64,000 bases of DNA from a bacterium (GTDB lineage Bacteria; Actinomycetota; Acidimicrobiia; Acidimicrobiales; Bin134), in the NCBI GenBank assembly GCA_026709025.1, contig JAPOTT010000008.1:1-64000 (forward strand), given 5' to 3'. The position numbers and the translations under genes are program-made. Below the pieces are notes generated by a model. That model was given only the letters and a program-made list of their open reading frames with translations. It was not told the DNA's origin and searched no databases. Positions within the stretch are counted from its first letter, which is position 1. Every line of letters starts with the position of its first letter. Shown piece after piece: positions 54,798 to 63,915 of the stretch.

Positions 54798-56168
54798 CTA
54801 GACGGTGGCGAGGGTGGGCACTTGGGATAAGGCCGCGGCCAAAGCCTCCTCGCTGAGGTCTAGATCCACCATTGCACCTGAGAGGTAGCTCTCATAAGCG
54901 GCTAAATCTAGGTGGCCATGACCGCACATAGCGGTGAGGATCACCTTGGATTCGCCAGATTCCTTACAGGCCAGAGCTTCCCGCACCGCGGCGGCGATGG
55001 CGTGGGTGGGTTCTGGTGCAGGCACAATACCCTCGGTGCGAGCAAACTGAAGACCCGCCGCAAAGCACTCCGACTGCGAGATGGACACCGCCTCCACCAA
55101 ACCCAAATCGTAGATGTGCGACACCAACGGCGACATGCCGTGATAGCGCAAACCACCAGCATGAATGGGGTCGGGAATGAAGCTGTGACCTAAGGTGTGC
55201 ATCTTCAACAAGGGGGTCATCTGAGCAGTGTCGCCAAAATCGTAGCGGTACTCACCCTTTGTCAACGTGGGACAAGCTGCCGGTTCCACGCAACGAACCG
55301 TTGGGTTCATGCGCCCCGCTAGCTTCTCCCGCAAAAAGGGAAACGACAGCCCCCCAAAGTTAGAACCACCACCGGTACATCCCACCAACACATCAGGGGT
55401 TTCACCTACCAAAGCTAGCTGCTTGAGGGCCTCTTCGCCGATGATGGTTTGGTGCAACAACACGTGGTTCAAAACGCTGCCTAAGGCATAGCGCGTGTTG
55501 GGGTCTGCGCCAGCAACAGCCACCGCCTCGCTAATAGCAATGCCCAGCGAACCATCGTGATCTGGGTTCTCGGCACGCAGCTTACGCCCGTAATCTGTTA
55601 CATCCGACGGGCTGGAATGCACCTTAGCGCCCCATATCTCCATCATGGTTTTACGGTAAGGCTTTTGACGATAAGACGCTGCCACCTGCCACACCTCACA
55701 AGCCATGTTGTACTGAGCACAGGCAAACGCCAGAGCACTCCCCCACTGTCCGGCTCCAGTTTCAGTGGTAAGGCGAGATACCCCCTCTTGGTGGTTGTAG
55801 TAAGCCTGAGGCACCGCTGTGTTGGGCTTGTGAGACCCTGCGGGGCTGACACCTTCATACTTGTAGAAGATCTTGGCTGGGGTGTCTAAGGCTTTTTCTA
55901 ACCTTCTAGCCCGAAATAATGGGCTGGGTCTCCACAAACGCAGCACATCCAACACGCCACCGGGAATATCCACATAAGACTCACCGGTAACCTCCTGCAT
56001 GATTAGCTCCATCGGGAACAACGGAGCCAGATCGTCTGGCCCGGCAGGCTCTAGGGTTCCCGGATGTAGCGGCGGAGGGGGCGGCGATGGCAGGTCGGGA
56101 ATGATGTTGTACCACTGCGTGGGCAACTCAGAATCTGCCAAACTCACCCGATAATAATCTTCAGCCAT
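54798..56168 (-). CDS. trpB: Tryptophan synthase beta-like protein, TrpB2 type
   Basis: 456-aa PLP enzyme of the TrpB2 subfamily, condensing indole with serine; TrpB2 proteins often act without TrpA. The PLP lysine is in [11 protein letters not shown] (about 113); the phosphate-binding loop is [12 protein letters not shown] and [12 protein letters not shown] is conserved. The N-terminal extension [20 protein letters not shown] is typical of TrpB2. It follows the SelW-like gene by 77 nt, a spacer holding a 15-bp repeat array and the Shine-Dalgarno AAGGAGAAAG. Confidence 0.92.
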   Translation of the reverse strand: MAEDYYRVSLADSELPTQWYNIIPDLPSPPPPPLHPGTLEPAGPDDLAPLFPMELIMQEVTGESYVDIPGGVLDVLRLWRPSPLFRARRLEKALDTPAKIFYKYEGVSPAGSHKPNTAVPQAYYNHQEGVSRLTTETGAGQWGSALAFACAQYNMACEVWQVAASYRQKPYRKTMMEIWGAKVHSSPSDVTDYGRKLRAENPDHDGSLGIAISEAVAVAGADPNTRYALGSVLNHVLLHQTIIGEEALKQLALVGETPDVLVGCTGGGSNFGGLSFPFLREKLAGRMNPTVRCVEPAACPTLTKGEYRYDFGDTAQMTPLLKMHTLGHSFIPDPIHAGGLRYHGMSPLVSHIYDLGLVEAVSISQSECFAAGLQFARTEGIVPAPEPTHAIAAAVREALACKESGESKVILTAMCGHGHLDLAAYESYLSGAMVDLDLSEEALAAALSQVPTLATV

Positions 56169-56184
56169 GCGCTTTCTCCTTACA

Positions 56185-56245
56185 AGATATGGTCAGAACA
56201 GATATGGTCAGAACAGTTATGTTCAGAACAAATTGTGGTCAGAGC
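56185..56245. repeat. 15-bp tandem repeat, about four copies
   Basis: AGATATGGTCAGAAC at 56185-56199 and 56200-56214 (exact), 56215-56229 and about 56230-56245 (degenerate). It fills the spacer between the SelW-like gene and trpB2 and abuts the SelW stop codon. Confidence 0.9.
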
Positions 56246-56518
56246 TTACGTGCCATAAGGGGAGACTCCTTGAGCGTACTTGGCCCCAAAGAGTTCTAGC
56301 ACCTCGCCTGGATGGGCATGCCTGCCGGTGACACCTTTGGAATAGAGCAAATCCCCGTTTACCGTCACATCAAAGATGCCCGAACCACCCGTTGTGAGGA
56401 TTAGGGATTCAATGATGTGCTGATAGGTTTTCAACAAATCCGTAGCAGCGCTCACGGCGTGCTCTGAATAGTCTCAAGGGACACAGTAGGTTATAGAGAT
56501 AGTGTGTTTTTGAGTCAT
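56246..56518 (-). CDS. SelW/Rdx-family selenoprotein with C-V-P-U motif (Sec15 encoded by UGA)
   Basis: 90-aa thioredoxin-like Rdx protein. From ATG 56518 the frame reads ITYCVPUDYSEHAV, with TGA at 56474-56476 as Sec15 and Cys12 as partner. It then continues with LLKTYQHIIESLILTTGGSG, FDVTVNGDLLYSK and GRHAHPGEVLELF, which is the full SelW-like pattern. Without recoding only a fragment from an internal GTG at 56455 would be predicted, lacking the redox motif. The ATG overlaps the stop of the alpha/beta hydrolase as ATGA, supporting this start. Rdx proteins are thought to act in thiol redox control. A candidate SECIS hairpin follows the UGA. Confidence 0.93.
56446..56466 (-). promoter_or_regulatory. 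Candidate bacterial SECIS hairpin after UGA 56474-56476
   Basis: On the minus strand CAGAGCAC pairs with GT-GA-GCGCTG (one A·G mismatch and a 2-nt bulge) around the apical loop GCC at 56458-56456. The loop starts 15 nt after the UGA and begins with G, as expected for bacterial SECIS. Stem quality is moderate. Confidence 0.5.
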
Positions 56519-57468
56519 GACAGCAGCGTAGCGCCAAGTCGTTCAAATTGACGACGCAGCCAGTCTTTCTGATCGGCGTTGTAGCGTTTGGCAGCGTCTA
56601 GATGGCTAAACAGGTTCATACCATGTGGCACCCCAGAGTACACATGCAACTCGGTTGGCACGCCTGCGCCATAAAGCCGCATGGCGTACTCGGTAGCCTC
56701 GTCACGAAACCCATCTGCACCCCCCACACACACATAAGCCTCTGGCAACCCACTCAAATCTTCGGCCCTAGCTACAGCCGCAGTACCAGCGATGTTGTCG
56801 GTGCCATACAGATCGCCTAAGTAGTATTTCCACCCAAAGGTGTTAGAGGTTTTGGGCCAGATAAGCAGATCGTCTAGTTGGCTAGACGGGGTAATCTGAC
56901 GGTCGTCCAGCATTGGGCTGTCTAGTAGCTGAAACTGCACTGACACCTCGCCCCTATCGCGTGCCAACAACGCTAGGGCCGCACACAAACCACCTCCTGC
57001 GCTCACTCCAGTTATGCCAATTTTGTTTGGGTCGATGCCTAACTCCACAGCGTTGTCGTAAGTCCACTTCAAACCGGCATAGCAGTCTTCCAGCGCACCG
57101 GGATACGGGGTTTCTGGGGCGAGACGGTATTCCACAGATACCGCTGCTATCTGAAACCGCGCACACCACCTTTCCAACTTGAGGTTGTCCATATCGCAAC
57201 TTCCCAACACATAGCCACCACCATGTATGGAGTACACACATGCCAACCCCTCAGACTCCAGCGTCGAGCCCACCGGGCGATGCACCCTAACGAACACGCC
57301 GTTGGCCTCATCCACCGTGTAATCCGTGCGTTCCACCGCATCGCTGAGCGCTGGTTGCTGCACTGAAATCAAGTTGCGTAGCTTGGGTAGAGCTTCAACG
57401 CTGAGCGGGAGCAAGGGGGCAGTGTGCTTGAGCGCTTCAATTTCGGGAAGCAAACCTACCGTTGCCAT
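56515..57468 (-). CDS. Alpha/beta hydrolase (hormone-sensitive-lipase-like esterase)
   Basis: 317-aa carboxylesterase-type hydrolase. The oxyanion HGGGYVLGS is near residue 88, the nucleophile elbow TGVSAGGG near 163, the acid in GADGFRDEA near 262 and His in GVPHGMNLF near 292: a complete HSL-type triad. Substrate unknown. ATG 57468 is 5 nt after AGGAG; a GTG at 57474 is inside that signal's spacing. Its stop overlaps the SelW start, so the two are probably translationally coupled. Confidence 0.9.
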   Translation of the reverse strand: MATVGLLPEIEALKHTAPLLPLSVEALPKLRNLISVQQPALSDAVERTDYTVDEANGVFVRVHRPVGSTLESEGLACVYSIHGGGYVLGSCDMDNLKLERWCARFQIAAVSVEYRLAPETPYPGALEDCYAGLKWTYDNAVELGIDPNKIGITGVSAGGGLCAALALLARDRGEVSVQFQLLDSPMLDDRQITPSSQLDDLLIWPKTSNTFGWKYYLGDLYGTDNIAGTAAVARAEDLSGLPEAYVCVGGADGFRDEATEYAMRLYGAGVPTELHVYSGVPHGMNLFSHLDAAKRYNADQKDWLRRQFERLGATLLS

Positions 57469-57538
57469 ATCCACTCCTGTACAACAAATCCGCTACAACC
57501 AGCGCACACCAAACATAGCGCAGCAGTGTAATTGAGCT

Positions 57539-59143
57539 TTAGTTGACGCTAAGCCCGGCCACATTTAGGCCCAAGGTGGCCGATTCTGTTAGCTCAACCA
57601 AATTATCTGACTCACAATCCATGGTGCCAGCGGTGGCAGGGTGACGGCGGATCCAACCGCTTGTGGTGGGCGTAACCAACATAAAACAAGACGAAGGCAA
57701 ACCCTCTGCGGGGTTGGTAAGGCCGTGAAGCCCCTGCCCATCCCACTCGGTAATGGTGTTAGCAGCCTCAATCACCAACTCTCGGGTTAAACCTCCGCCG
57801 CTAAGGAACCTGGCGCGGTTCACCGCCTCTTCAAACAAAAGCGCTGAAGCCCAACTAGACAGGCCCACCAAGTTCAACTCGGCATCTGGGTTTGCTAACT
57901 CCCGTAGCGACAGCACATAGCGAACCAACTCCACATTGTGGCCCGCTTCTTCAAACGGCAACATGTTGATGCTCACCCAAACATCTTCGCTTAGCTGCCC
58001 GGCTGGTTCGGCCCAATCTTGGGAATAACAGTCGGCACCGCACTGAAACAACACACCCGAGTTACCTGGCTCATTCTGCCTATCATCATCACCGGTAGCA
58101 TCACCTGTAGAATCACCGGTAGCATCACCTGCAGCGCCCGCACTGCTAGAACCTGCATCAACAGAGCCTGCATCAACAGAGCCTGCATCATCTGCAACAC
58201 CATTGTTCAAAACACTGTCCACAACATTGTCTAGGCGCACCCAAGCATCCAAAAGCTGCAACATCCGCTGGCCGTCTGCAGTCCAAGACACGGCCTGCGC
58301 GCCGCTGCTTTGCAACTCTAGGGCAAGGTCGTCGTAATCTTGATCCACCACATCGGCGGTAGCCTGATGTACATAGACGTAACCAGCGCTAGTGGCTGCT
58401 TCAATCTCACGCTGAGCCTGATAGAAGGCCACCGGCAAATCCAATATCACCGTTGCCACGGCGTTTGTGGCTTGCCCAAATCGCTGTTGCAGGTACTGGG
58501 CAGGTCCGGCATTCCAGATCAGGTTGGAGGTGGGGTTAGACACGAAGGTCACCTCTGATTCCCGCCGGTCGGGACTAAGGGCTGCTGCTGGAAAATCCGG
58601 CAGACGACAAGACGGAGCGTTCAACAAATCCACCCCGTTGCCGTCTCCCAACGCGTAAGAACCTACCAAAGCAAAAATATCGCTCGCACAAGCCTCACGC
58701 ACAGCGCCCCGGTGGTCAAACACGTTGGCATCAAACAACACCACCTCCACATTGCGCCCGGCTAGTCCACCCCGCTCGTTTACCGACACCTCCCAAGCCT
58801 TCATGGCTAACCAAGCAGCCTCGCTACCGCTCGTAACGGCGTTGTCTTCGTTGAGACCAGCAATGTCAGCCACAACACCTAAACGAATCAACTCATCGCT
58901 AAGCCCAGGGGTGGTTGGTTCTAAAGAACCACCACCCAACCCGTTTACACCATCGGCCGACAAAGGCGTGGGAGTAGGCACCGCAGGCGCAGACACTACC
59001 GGGCCCTCCAAATTGGGTTTGTCACAAGCAACGGCCAACAGCGCCAACGCCACAAATAACGCCAGCGCTCGCTGCCCCGACTGCCCCAGCCATCCAGGCT
59101 GCCCCGACTGCCTCAAACGCCACAGCCGATCACCTGCCGACAT
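57539..59143 (-). CDS. Periplasmic-type substrate-binding lipoprotein (Leu/Ile/Val-binding-like)
   Basis: 534-aa lipoprotein (lipobox LLAVAC) with a type I periplasmic binding fold: LIRLGVVADIAG near 85, MKAWEVSVNERGGLAGRNVEVVLFDA, and GLTRELVIEAANTI near the C terminus. A low-complexity Asp/Gly/Ala/Ser insert at about 315-350, encoded by short repeats (about 58080-58200), interrupts the domain. No ABC permease or ATPase genes are adjacent, so the ligand and transport role are unknown. Confidence 0.82.
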   Translation of the reverse strand: MSAGDRLWRLRQSGQPGWLGQSGQRALALFVALALLAVACDKPNLEGPVVSAPAVPTPTPLSADGVNGLGGGSLEPTTPGLSDELIRLGVVADIAGLNEDNAVTSGSEAAWLAMKAWEVSVNERGGLAGRNVEVVLFDANVFDHRGAVREACASDIFALVGSYALGDGNGVDLLNAPSCRLPDFPAAALSPDRRESEVTFVSNPTSNLIWNAGPAQYLQQRFGQATNAVATVILDLPVAFYQAQREIEAATSAGYVYVHQATADVVDQDYDDLALELQSSGAQAVSWTADGQRMLQLLDAWVRLDNVVDSVLNNGVADDAGSVDAGSVDAGSSSAGAAGDATGDSTGDATGDDDRQNEPGNSGVLFQCGADCYSQDWAEPAGQLSEDVWVSINMLPFEEAGHNVELVRYVLSLRELANPDAELNLVGLSSWASALLFEEAVNRARFLSGGGLTRELVIEAANTITEWDGQGLHGLTNPAEGLPSSCFMLVTPTTSGWIRRHPATAGTMDCESDNLVELTESATLGLNVAGLSVN

Positions 59144-59194
59144 CTAAAGGCCCAGTAGGTACAAACTTATGAGTGCAAAGTTACGGGTGCAGGG

Positions 59195-60508
59195 TTAAGC
59201 CTTAGCTGCGGCGAAACCCAACTCTAAGTCGGCGATGATATCGTCTAGCGTTTCCAACCCAACCGACAGCCGCACAAGGCCAGGGTAAACCCCGGTACTG
59301 CTCTGTTCTTGTTCGGTAAGCTGCGAGTGCGTGGTAGAAGCGGGATGAATCACCAAGCTTCGCACATCACCAATGTTGGCAACGTGGCTGTGCAAGCTCA
59401 GCGCGTTCACAAACTTCTCGCCAGCCTCACGCCCACCAGAGATATGGAATGCTGGCACCGAACCGTAACCCTTATTAGCGGTGTAATGGCTCATGCGCTC
59501 ATGCCACGGGCTGCTAGCAAGACCACCATACTGTACCGCCTCCACCTGATCGTGGGCATCTAGGTACTCGGCCACTGCTTGAGCGTTAGCGCAGTGCCGC
59601 TCCATGCGCATGCTCAGCGTTTCCACTCCTTGCAGGAAATAGAACGCATTTTGCGGAGATATGGCTGCGCCAATATCTCGCAAAAGCTGCACCCGAGCCT
59701 TGATTATGTAAGAGCCGTGGCCCAACGCAGGCCAATAGCTCAAGCCGTGGTAGCTAGGGTCGGGTTCTGTGAAGTTAGCGAAACGACCGCTAGCCCCAAA
59801 GTCAAAGCTTCCACCGTCCACAATCACCCCGCCGATGGAGTTGCCGTGACCTCCGATGAACTTGGTCATGGAATGCACCACAATGTCAGCCCCATAAGCA
59901 AGCGGTTGAATCAAGTACGGCGAAGGCACTGTGTTATCCACCATCAAGGGAATGCCCTCGGCGTGAGCCACTTCAGCCACCCCTGCGATATCTAAGCAAT
60001 CGTTTTTGGGATTGCCGATGGTCTCAGAATAGAACACCTTGGTATTGGCACGAACCGCGTTTTTCCAAGCATCCAAATCGTCGGGATCTTCAATGAACGA
60101 CACCTCAATACCCATCTTTGGCAAGGTGTAATGGAACAGGTTATAGGTTCCCCCATACAACGAGGCAGACGACACCACGTGATCGCCAGATTCTGCCAAG
60201 TTCAAGATGGCTGTCATCTCGGCTGCTTGCCCAGATGCCAGCGCCAAAGCCCCCGGAATGCCGATAGCCGTTGCGGTGCCGCCTTCTAGGGCAGCAATGC
60301 GAGCCTCCAGCACCATTTGAGTGGGGTTCATAATGCGGGTGTAGATGTTGCCCACCTCAGTTAGCCCGAACAACGCTGCAGCATGCTCAGTGTCGCGGAA
60401 CACATAAGAGGTTGTCTGATGAATGGGCACCGCGCGCGACCCTGTAGTGGGATCGGGTTCTTGCCCTGCATGGATTTGCTTGGTTTCAAATCCCCAGTTT
60501 TCGCTCAC
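59195..60508 (-). CDS. metY: O-acetylhomoserine sulfhydrylase
   Basis: 437-aa PLP enzyme of the Cys/Met metabolism family, making homocysteine from O-acetylhomoserine and sulfide. The PLP lysine is in HSMTKFIGGHG (about 210); FETKQIHAGQEPDPTTG and SRAVPIHQTTSYVF are the long-form MetY N terminus. The 52-nt spacer to ilvC leaves no room for a SAM riboswitch. A possible cysteine or cystathionine substrate cannot be excluded, but length and N terminus fit MetY. Confidence 0.92.
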   Translation of the reverse strand: MSENWGFETKQIHAGQEPDPTTGSRAVPIHQTTSYVFRDTEHAAALFGLTEVGNIYTRIMNPTQMVLEARIAALEGGTATAIGIPGALALASGQAAEMTAILNLAESGDHVVSSASLYGGTYNLFHYTLPKMGIEVSFIEDPDDLDAWKNAVRANTKVFYSETIGNPKNDCLDIAGVAEVAHAEGIPLMVDNTVPSPYLIQPLAYGADIVVHSMTKFIGGHGNSIGGVIVDGGSFDFGASGRFANFTEPDPSYHGLSYWPALGHGSYIIKARVQLLRDIGAAISPQNAFYFLQGVETLSMRMERHCANAQAVAEYLDAHDQVEAVQYGGLASSPWHERMSHYTANKGYGSVPAFHISGGREAGEKFVNALSLHSHVANIGDVRSLVIHPASTTHSQLTEQEQSSTGVYPGLVRLSVGLETLDDIIADLELGFAAAKA

Positions 60509-60560
60509 TTGCGCTACCTACTTTCAATAATCAAGCTGTGAACAATGCAGTCGGGTTAGT

Positions 60561-61592
60561 CTACCCCTGTCCACCAGATGTTGCCTGTACGCTCTGGCGA
60601 CCTTGCGATATCCACGGCATCATAGAACGCAACTCAGCGCCCACCTTTTCGATGGGATGGTTTTGCCCGTCGGCTTCCATCGCCAAGAACCTGCCTCGGC
60701 CACTGCGACTCTCTGCCATCCACTCTGAGGCAAACGCCCCACTTTGAATCTCGGCCAGAATATTTTTCATCTCAGCGCGGGTATCTGCGTTGATGATGCG
60801 ATCCCCACGGCTCAAATCGCCGTATTCGGCAGTGTCGGAGATGGAATAGCGCATGCCACCAATACCCTCTTCATACATAAGGTCTACTATCAGCTTGAGT
60901 TCGTGCAGGCACTCAAAATAGGCCACTTCGGGCTGGTACCCCGCCTCGCACAGCGTTTCAAACCCGGCTGTTACCAGCGAGGTAAGCCCTCCACAGAGCA
61001 CAACTTGTTCGCCAAACAGGTCTGTTTCGGTCTCCTCGGCAAAGGTGGTTTGGATAACCCCCGCACGAGCCCCACCGATGGCATCGGCATAAGCCAGTGC
61101 CAAATCCCCCGCATGGCCTGTTGCATCTTGACCCACAGCTATCAAACACGGCACCCCGCCACCTTCAACATACGTACGCCGCACTAGGTGGCCGGGGCCT
61201 TTAGGGGCCACCATTGCCACATCTACCTCTGCTGGAGCCGAGATCAAGTTGAAGCGGACGTTGAAACCGTGTGCAAAAAACAGCGCATCGCCAGCTTGCA
61301 GATGTGGTGCCACATAAGCCGCATAAACGTCTGCCTGTTCAGTGTCGGGCAACAACATCATGATCAGATCTGCTTCAGCACAAGCATCGCCCAAAGACAG
61401 CACCCTCAGGCCAGCTTCTGTTGCTTTGGTGGCTGAGGAGGAGCCCTCGCGCAAGCCCACCCGCACATCAATGCCCGACTCTTTAAGGTTCAGCGCATGG
61501 GCATGACCCTGCGAACCGTACCCCAAGATTGCCACCTTGCGGTTAGCTATCTGAGCGCGATCGGCATCTTTTTCATATAAAACAGTTGCCAC
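60561..61592 (-). CDS. ilvC: Ketol-acid reductoisomerase
   Basis: Class I KARI of 343 aa, second step of valine/isoleucine synthesis. The NADPH loop [13 protein letters not shown] is at about 24-36 and the Mg-binding acidic residues are in [10 protein letters not shown] and the C-terminal [20 protein letters not shown] start at 61592 with AGGAG 6 nt upstream. Fourth gene of the ilv run. Confidence 0.96.
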   Translation of the reverse strand: MATVLYEKDADRAQIANRKVAILGYGSQGHAHALNLKESGIDVRVGLREGSSSATKATEAGLRVLSLGDACAEADLIMMLLPDTEQADVYAAYVAPHLQAGDALFFAHGFNVRFNLISAPAEVDVAMVAPKGPGHLVRRTYVEGGGVPCLIAVGQDATGHAGDLALAYADAIGGARAGVIQTTFAEETETDLFGEQVVLCGGLTSLVTAGFETLCEAGYQPEVAYFECLHELKLIVDLMYEEGIGGMRYSISDTAEYGDLSRGDRIINADTRAEMKNILAEIQSGAFASEWMAESRSGRGRFLAMEADGQNHPIEKVGAELRSMMPWISQGRQSVQATSGGQG

Positions 61593-61622
61593 CTGTTCTC
61601 CTTTTTAGTTCTGGGTGTTTTT

Positions 61623-62162
61623 TTAATTGCTGATAAGCGGATCGGGGGTTGTCTTAGACAACTTGGGTAACGCCACCTTGCCAGTGCGCTGCACATCTAC
61701 GATGCCGTACGGTCTCAAAAGGTCTTCAAAGTCATCCACACGATTCAGCGAACCGGTTAAAGACACCATTATCTCGTCTTGGCCCACGTTCAACACGGTG
61801 GCTTGAAATATCCGCACCAAATCCAAGATTTGGCCCCTAATCTCAGGCTCAGCGCGCACCGTGGCCATCATCAACTCCCGCTCGATACTAGATGCAGGGT
61901 TCAACTCTTGAATCTCCACTACGTTCACCAGCTTGTCTAGCTGCTTAACCACCTGCTCCATAGGCGCAGAGCTAACCCCCACCACGATGGTTAAGCGACT
62001 AAAGCGCTCATCGTCTGTGGGAGCTACAGCCAAAGATTCAATGTTGAACCCCCGCCGGGCAAACAACCCGGCCACACGGGCCAACACCCCTGCTTTGTTC
62101 TCCACATGCACCACCAGCGTGGTGGTATCGGCACCCCTATGTCTGCTCACCCGACTGCTCAT
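61623..62162 (-). CDS. ilvN: Acetolactate synthase regulatory small subunit
   Basis: 179-aa ACT-domain subunit that gives valine feedback control to IlvB. The ACT domain with VVHVENKAGVLARVAGLFARRGFNIESLAV is at about 17-46, followed by the C-terminal activating domain. It overlaps ilvB by 4 nt. Confidence 0.95.
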   Translation of the reverse strand: MSSRVSRHRGADTTTLVVHVENKAGVLARVAGLFARRGFNIESLAVAPTDDERFSRLTIVVGVSSAPMEQVVKQLDKLVNVVEIQELNPASSIERELMMATVRAEPEIRGQILDLVRIFQATVLNVGQDEIMVSLTGSLNRVDDFEDLLRPYGIVDVQRTGKVALPKLSKTTPDPLISN

Positions 62163-63898
62163 CTGGGCCGATCCTGTTGGGAAGGATCTACCACAACCTC
62201 GCTGTTTGTCTTACCCGAAGGCACCATAGGAAACACGTTCTCTTCAGCCTCACATCGGAACTCCACAACAACCGGCCTGTCGTCCACCTCGTTGGCTTTA
62301 TCGATGGCAGGCTGCACCTCCTCAGGCGATTCCACTCGGATGCCAACGCAGCCCAGCGCTTCAGCCCACTTCTTGTAGTCTGGCACATCTCTATCCAGAT
62401 AAACCTCTGAGTAGCGCTCCTCATAAAACATCTCTTGCCACTGGCGCACCATGCCCAAATAGGCATTGTTCATAAGCGCCACCTTGATGGGAAAGCCCTC
62501 GGTAGTAGCTGTGACGAGTTCCTGAGCGGTCATCTGGAAGCAGCCATCGCCATCTACGGCCCACACCATGCGATCTGGTCGACCAGCTTTGGCCCCGATA
62601 GCAGCAGGAATGGCAAAACCCATGGTGCCTAACCCACCAGAGTTCACCCAAGTGTAAGGGTGGTTGAACTTCCAGTACTGGCTAGTCCACATCTGATGCT
62701 GACCCACACCCGATGCCACGATGGTGTCATCTGGAGTGGAATCTCGCAACTGCTCTAACACATACTGCATCTTGAGCAACTCATCGGGCTTAGATTGTTT
62801 GTATGTAAGCGGGAAACGTTCTTGCCACCCGCTAATGCGCGTGCGCCACTGCGAGCGATCTGGCTGAGTATCTACGCCACCGTCAGCCCGCAGCACCTGT
62901 AGGAGATCTTCTATTACCAAACGACAGTCTCCTTGGATGGCCACATCTGGGCGACGCACCTTACCCAACTCGGCGCTGTCAATGTCTACGTGGATCACCT
63001 TTGCCTGTGGGGCAAAGCCGTCCACCTTGCCGGTTACCCGATCGTCAAAGCGAGCACCTAGGGCAATCAGCAAATCGGCTTCTTGCATGGCAGTAACAGC
63101 AGTGTAGTTGCCGTGCATGCCGGGCATTCCCAAACACAACGGGTGCTCATCGGGAAAGCCACCACGATTCATAAGGGTTGTAACCACAAAGATGCCTGTG
63201 AGTTCGGCTAGTTCCCGCAGTGCTTCTGCGGCACGGGCCTTCAAAATACCACCACCGGTGTAGAGCACCGGGCGCTCAGCCGCACATATCAGCTTGGCTG
63301 CTTGGCGTATCTGCTCTGGGTCTCCACTCAAGTTGGGGTTGTAGCCCGGCAAATCGTGGCCTTGTGGCGTGTACCAATCTAAGGCTGAACGGGGGTTGTT
63401 TGGATCTACAATGTCTTTGGGGATGTCCACTAATACGGGGCCCGGCCTTCCGGTGGTGGCTATGTGAAAGGCATCGTGAATCACCTGGGGGATGTCTGCG
63501 GCCTCCGAAACCAGGTAGTTGTGCTTGGTCACCGCCATGGTGATACCCGTGGTGTCGCACTCTTGAAATGCATCGGTGCCGATAGCGGCATAGGGCACCT
63601 GTCCTGTCACCACCACCATCGGAATGGAATCCATGTAAGCATCACAAAGAGGAGTAACGATGTTTGTGGCCGCCGGGCCCGAGGTAACCATGGCCACCCC
63701 AGGTTGTCCGGTGGCGTGAGCATAACCTTCGGCCATGTGACCTGCGCCCTGTTCATGGCGCACCAGCACATGGCGGATGGAGGAGTCCAGCAATGGGTCG
63801 TACACCGGCAATATGGCACCACCGGGTAGCCCAAACAAGATGTCTACCCCTTCATTTTCAAGGGCCTTCATCAGGGCCTGCCCGCCGTTCATCTTCAT
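62159..63898 (-). CDS. ilvB: Acetolactate synthase catalytic subunit
   Basis: 579-aa ThDP-dependent enzyme, first common step of branched-chain amino acid synthesis. LFGLPGGAILPVYD is near the start, catalytic Glu in LVRHEQGAGHMAEGYA, FAD-binding middle domain (ARFDDRVTG) and the ThDP/Mg motif GDGCFQMTAQEL to NNAYLGMVRQWQ near 455-485. It starts 17 nt after the ilvD stop and overlaps ilvN. Confidence 0.97.
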   Translation of the reverse strand: MKMNGGQALMKALENEGVDILFGLPGGAILPVYDPLLDSSIRHVLVRHEQGAGHMAEGYAHATGQPGVAMVTSGPAATNIVTPLCDAYMDSIPMVVVTGQVPYAAIGTDAFQECDTTGITMAVTKHNYLVSEAADIPQVIHDAFHIATTGRPGPVLVDIPKDIVDPNNPRSALDWYTPQGHDLPGYNPNLSGDPEQIRQAAKLICAAERPVLYTGGGILKARAAEALRELAELTGIFVVTTLMNRGGFPDEHPLCLGMPGMHGNYTAVTAMQEADLLIALGARFDDRVTGKVDGFAPQAKVIHVDIDSAELGKVRRPDVAIQGDCRLVIEDLLQVLRADGGVDTQPDRSQWRTRISGWQERFPLTYKQSKPDELLKMQYVLEQLRDSTPDDTIVASGVGQHQMWTSQYWKFNHPYTWVNSGGLGTMGFAIPAAIGAKAGRPDRMVWAVDGDGCFQMTAQELVTATTEGFPIKVALMNNAYLGMVRQWQEMFYEERYSEVYLDRDVPDYKKWAEALGCVGIRVESPEEVQPAIDKANEVDDRPVVVEFRCEAEENVFPMVPSGKTNSEVVVDPSQQDRPR

Positions 63899-63915
63899 GT
63901 TGAATCGACCTTCAC

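Noticed and set aside
60509-60560. SAM riboswitch ahead of metY
   Set aside because: Only 52 nt separate metY from ilvC, and no SAM-aptamer motif is visible.
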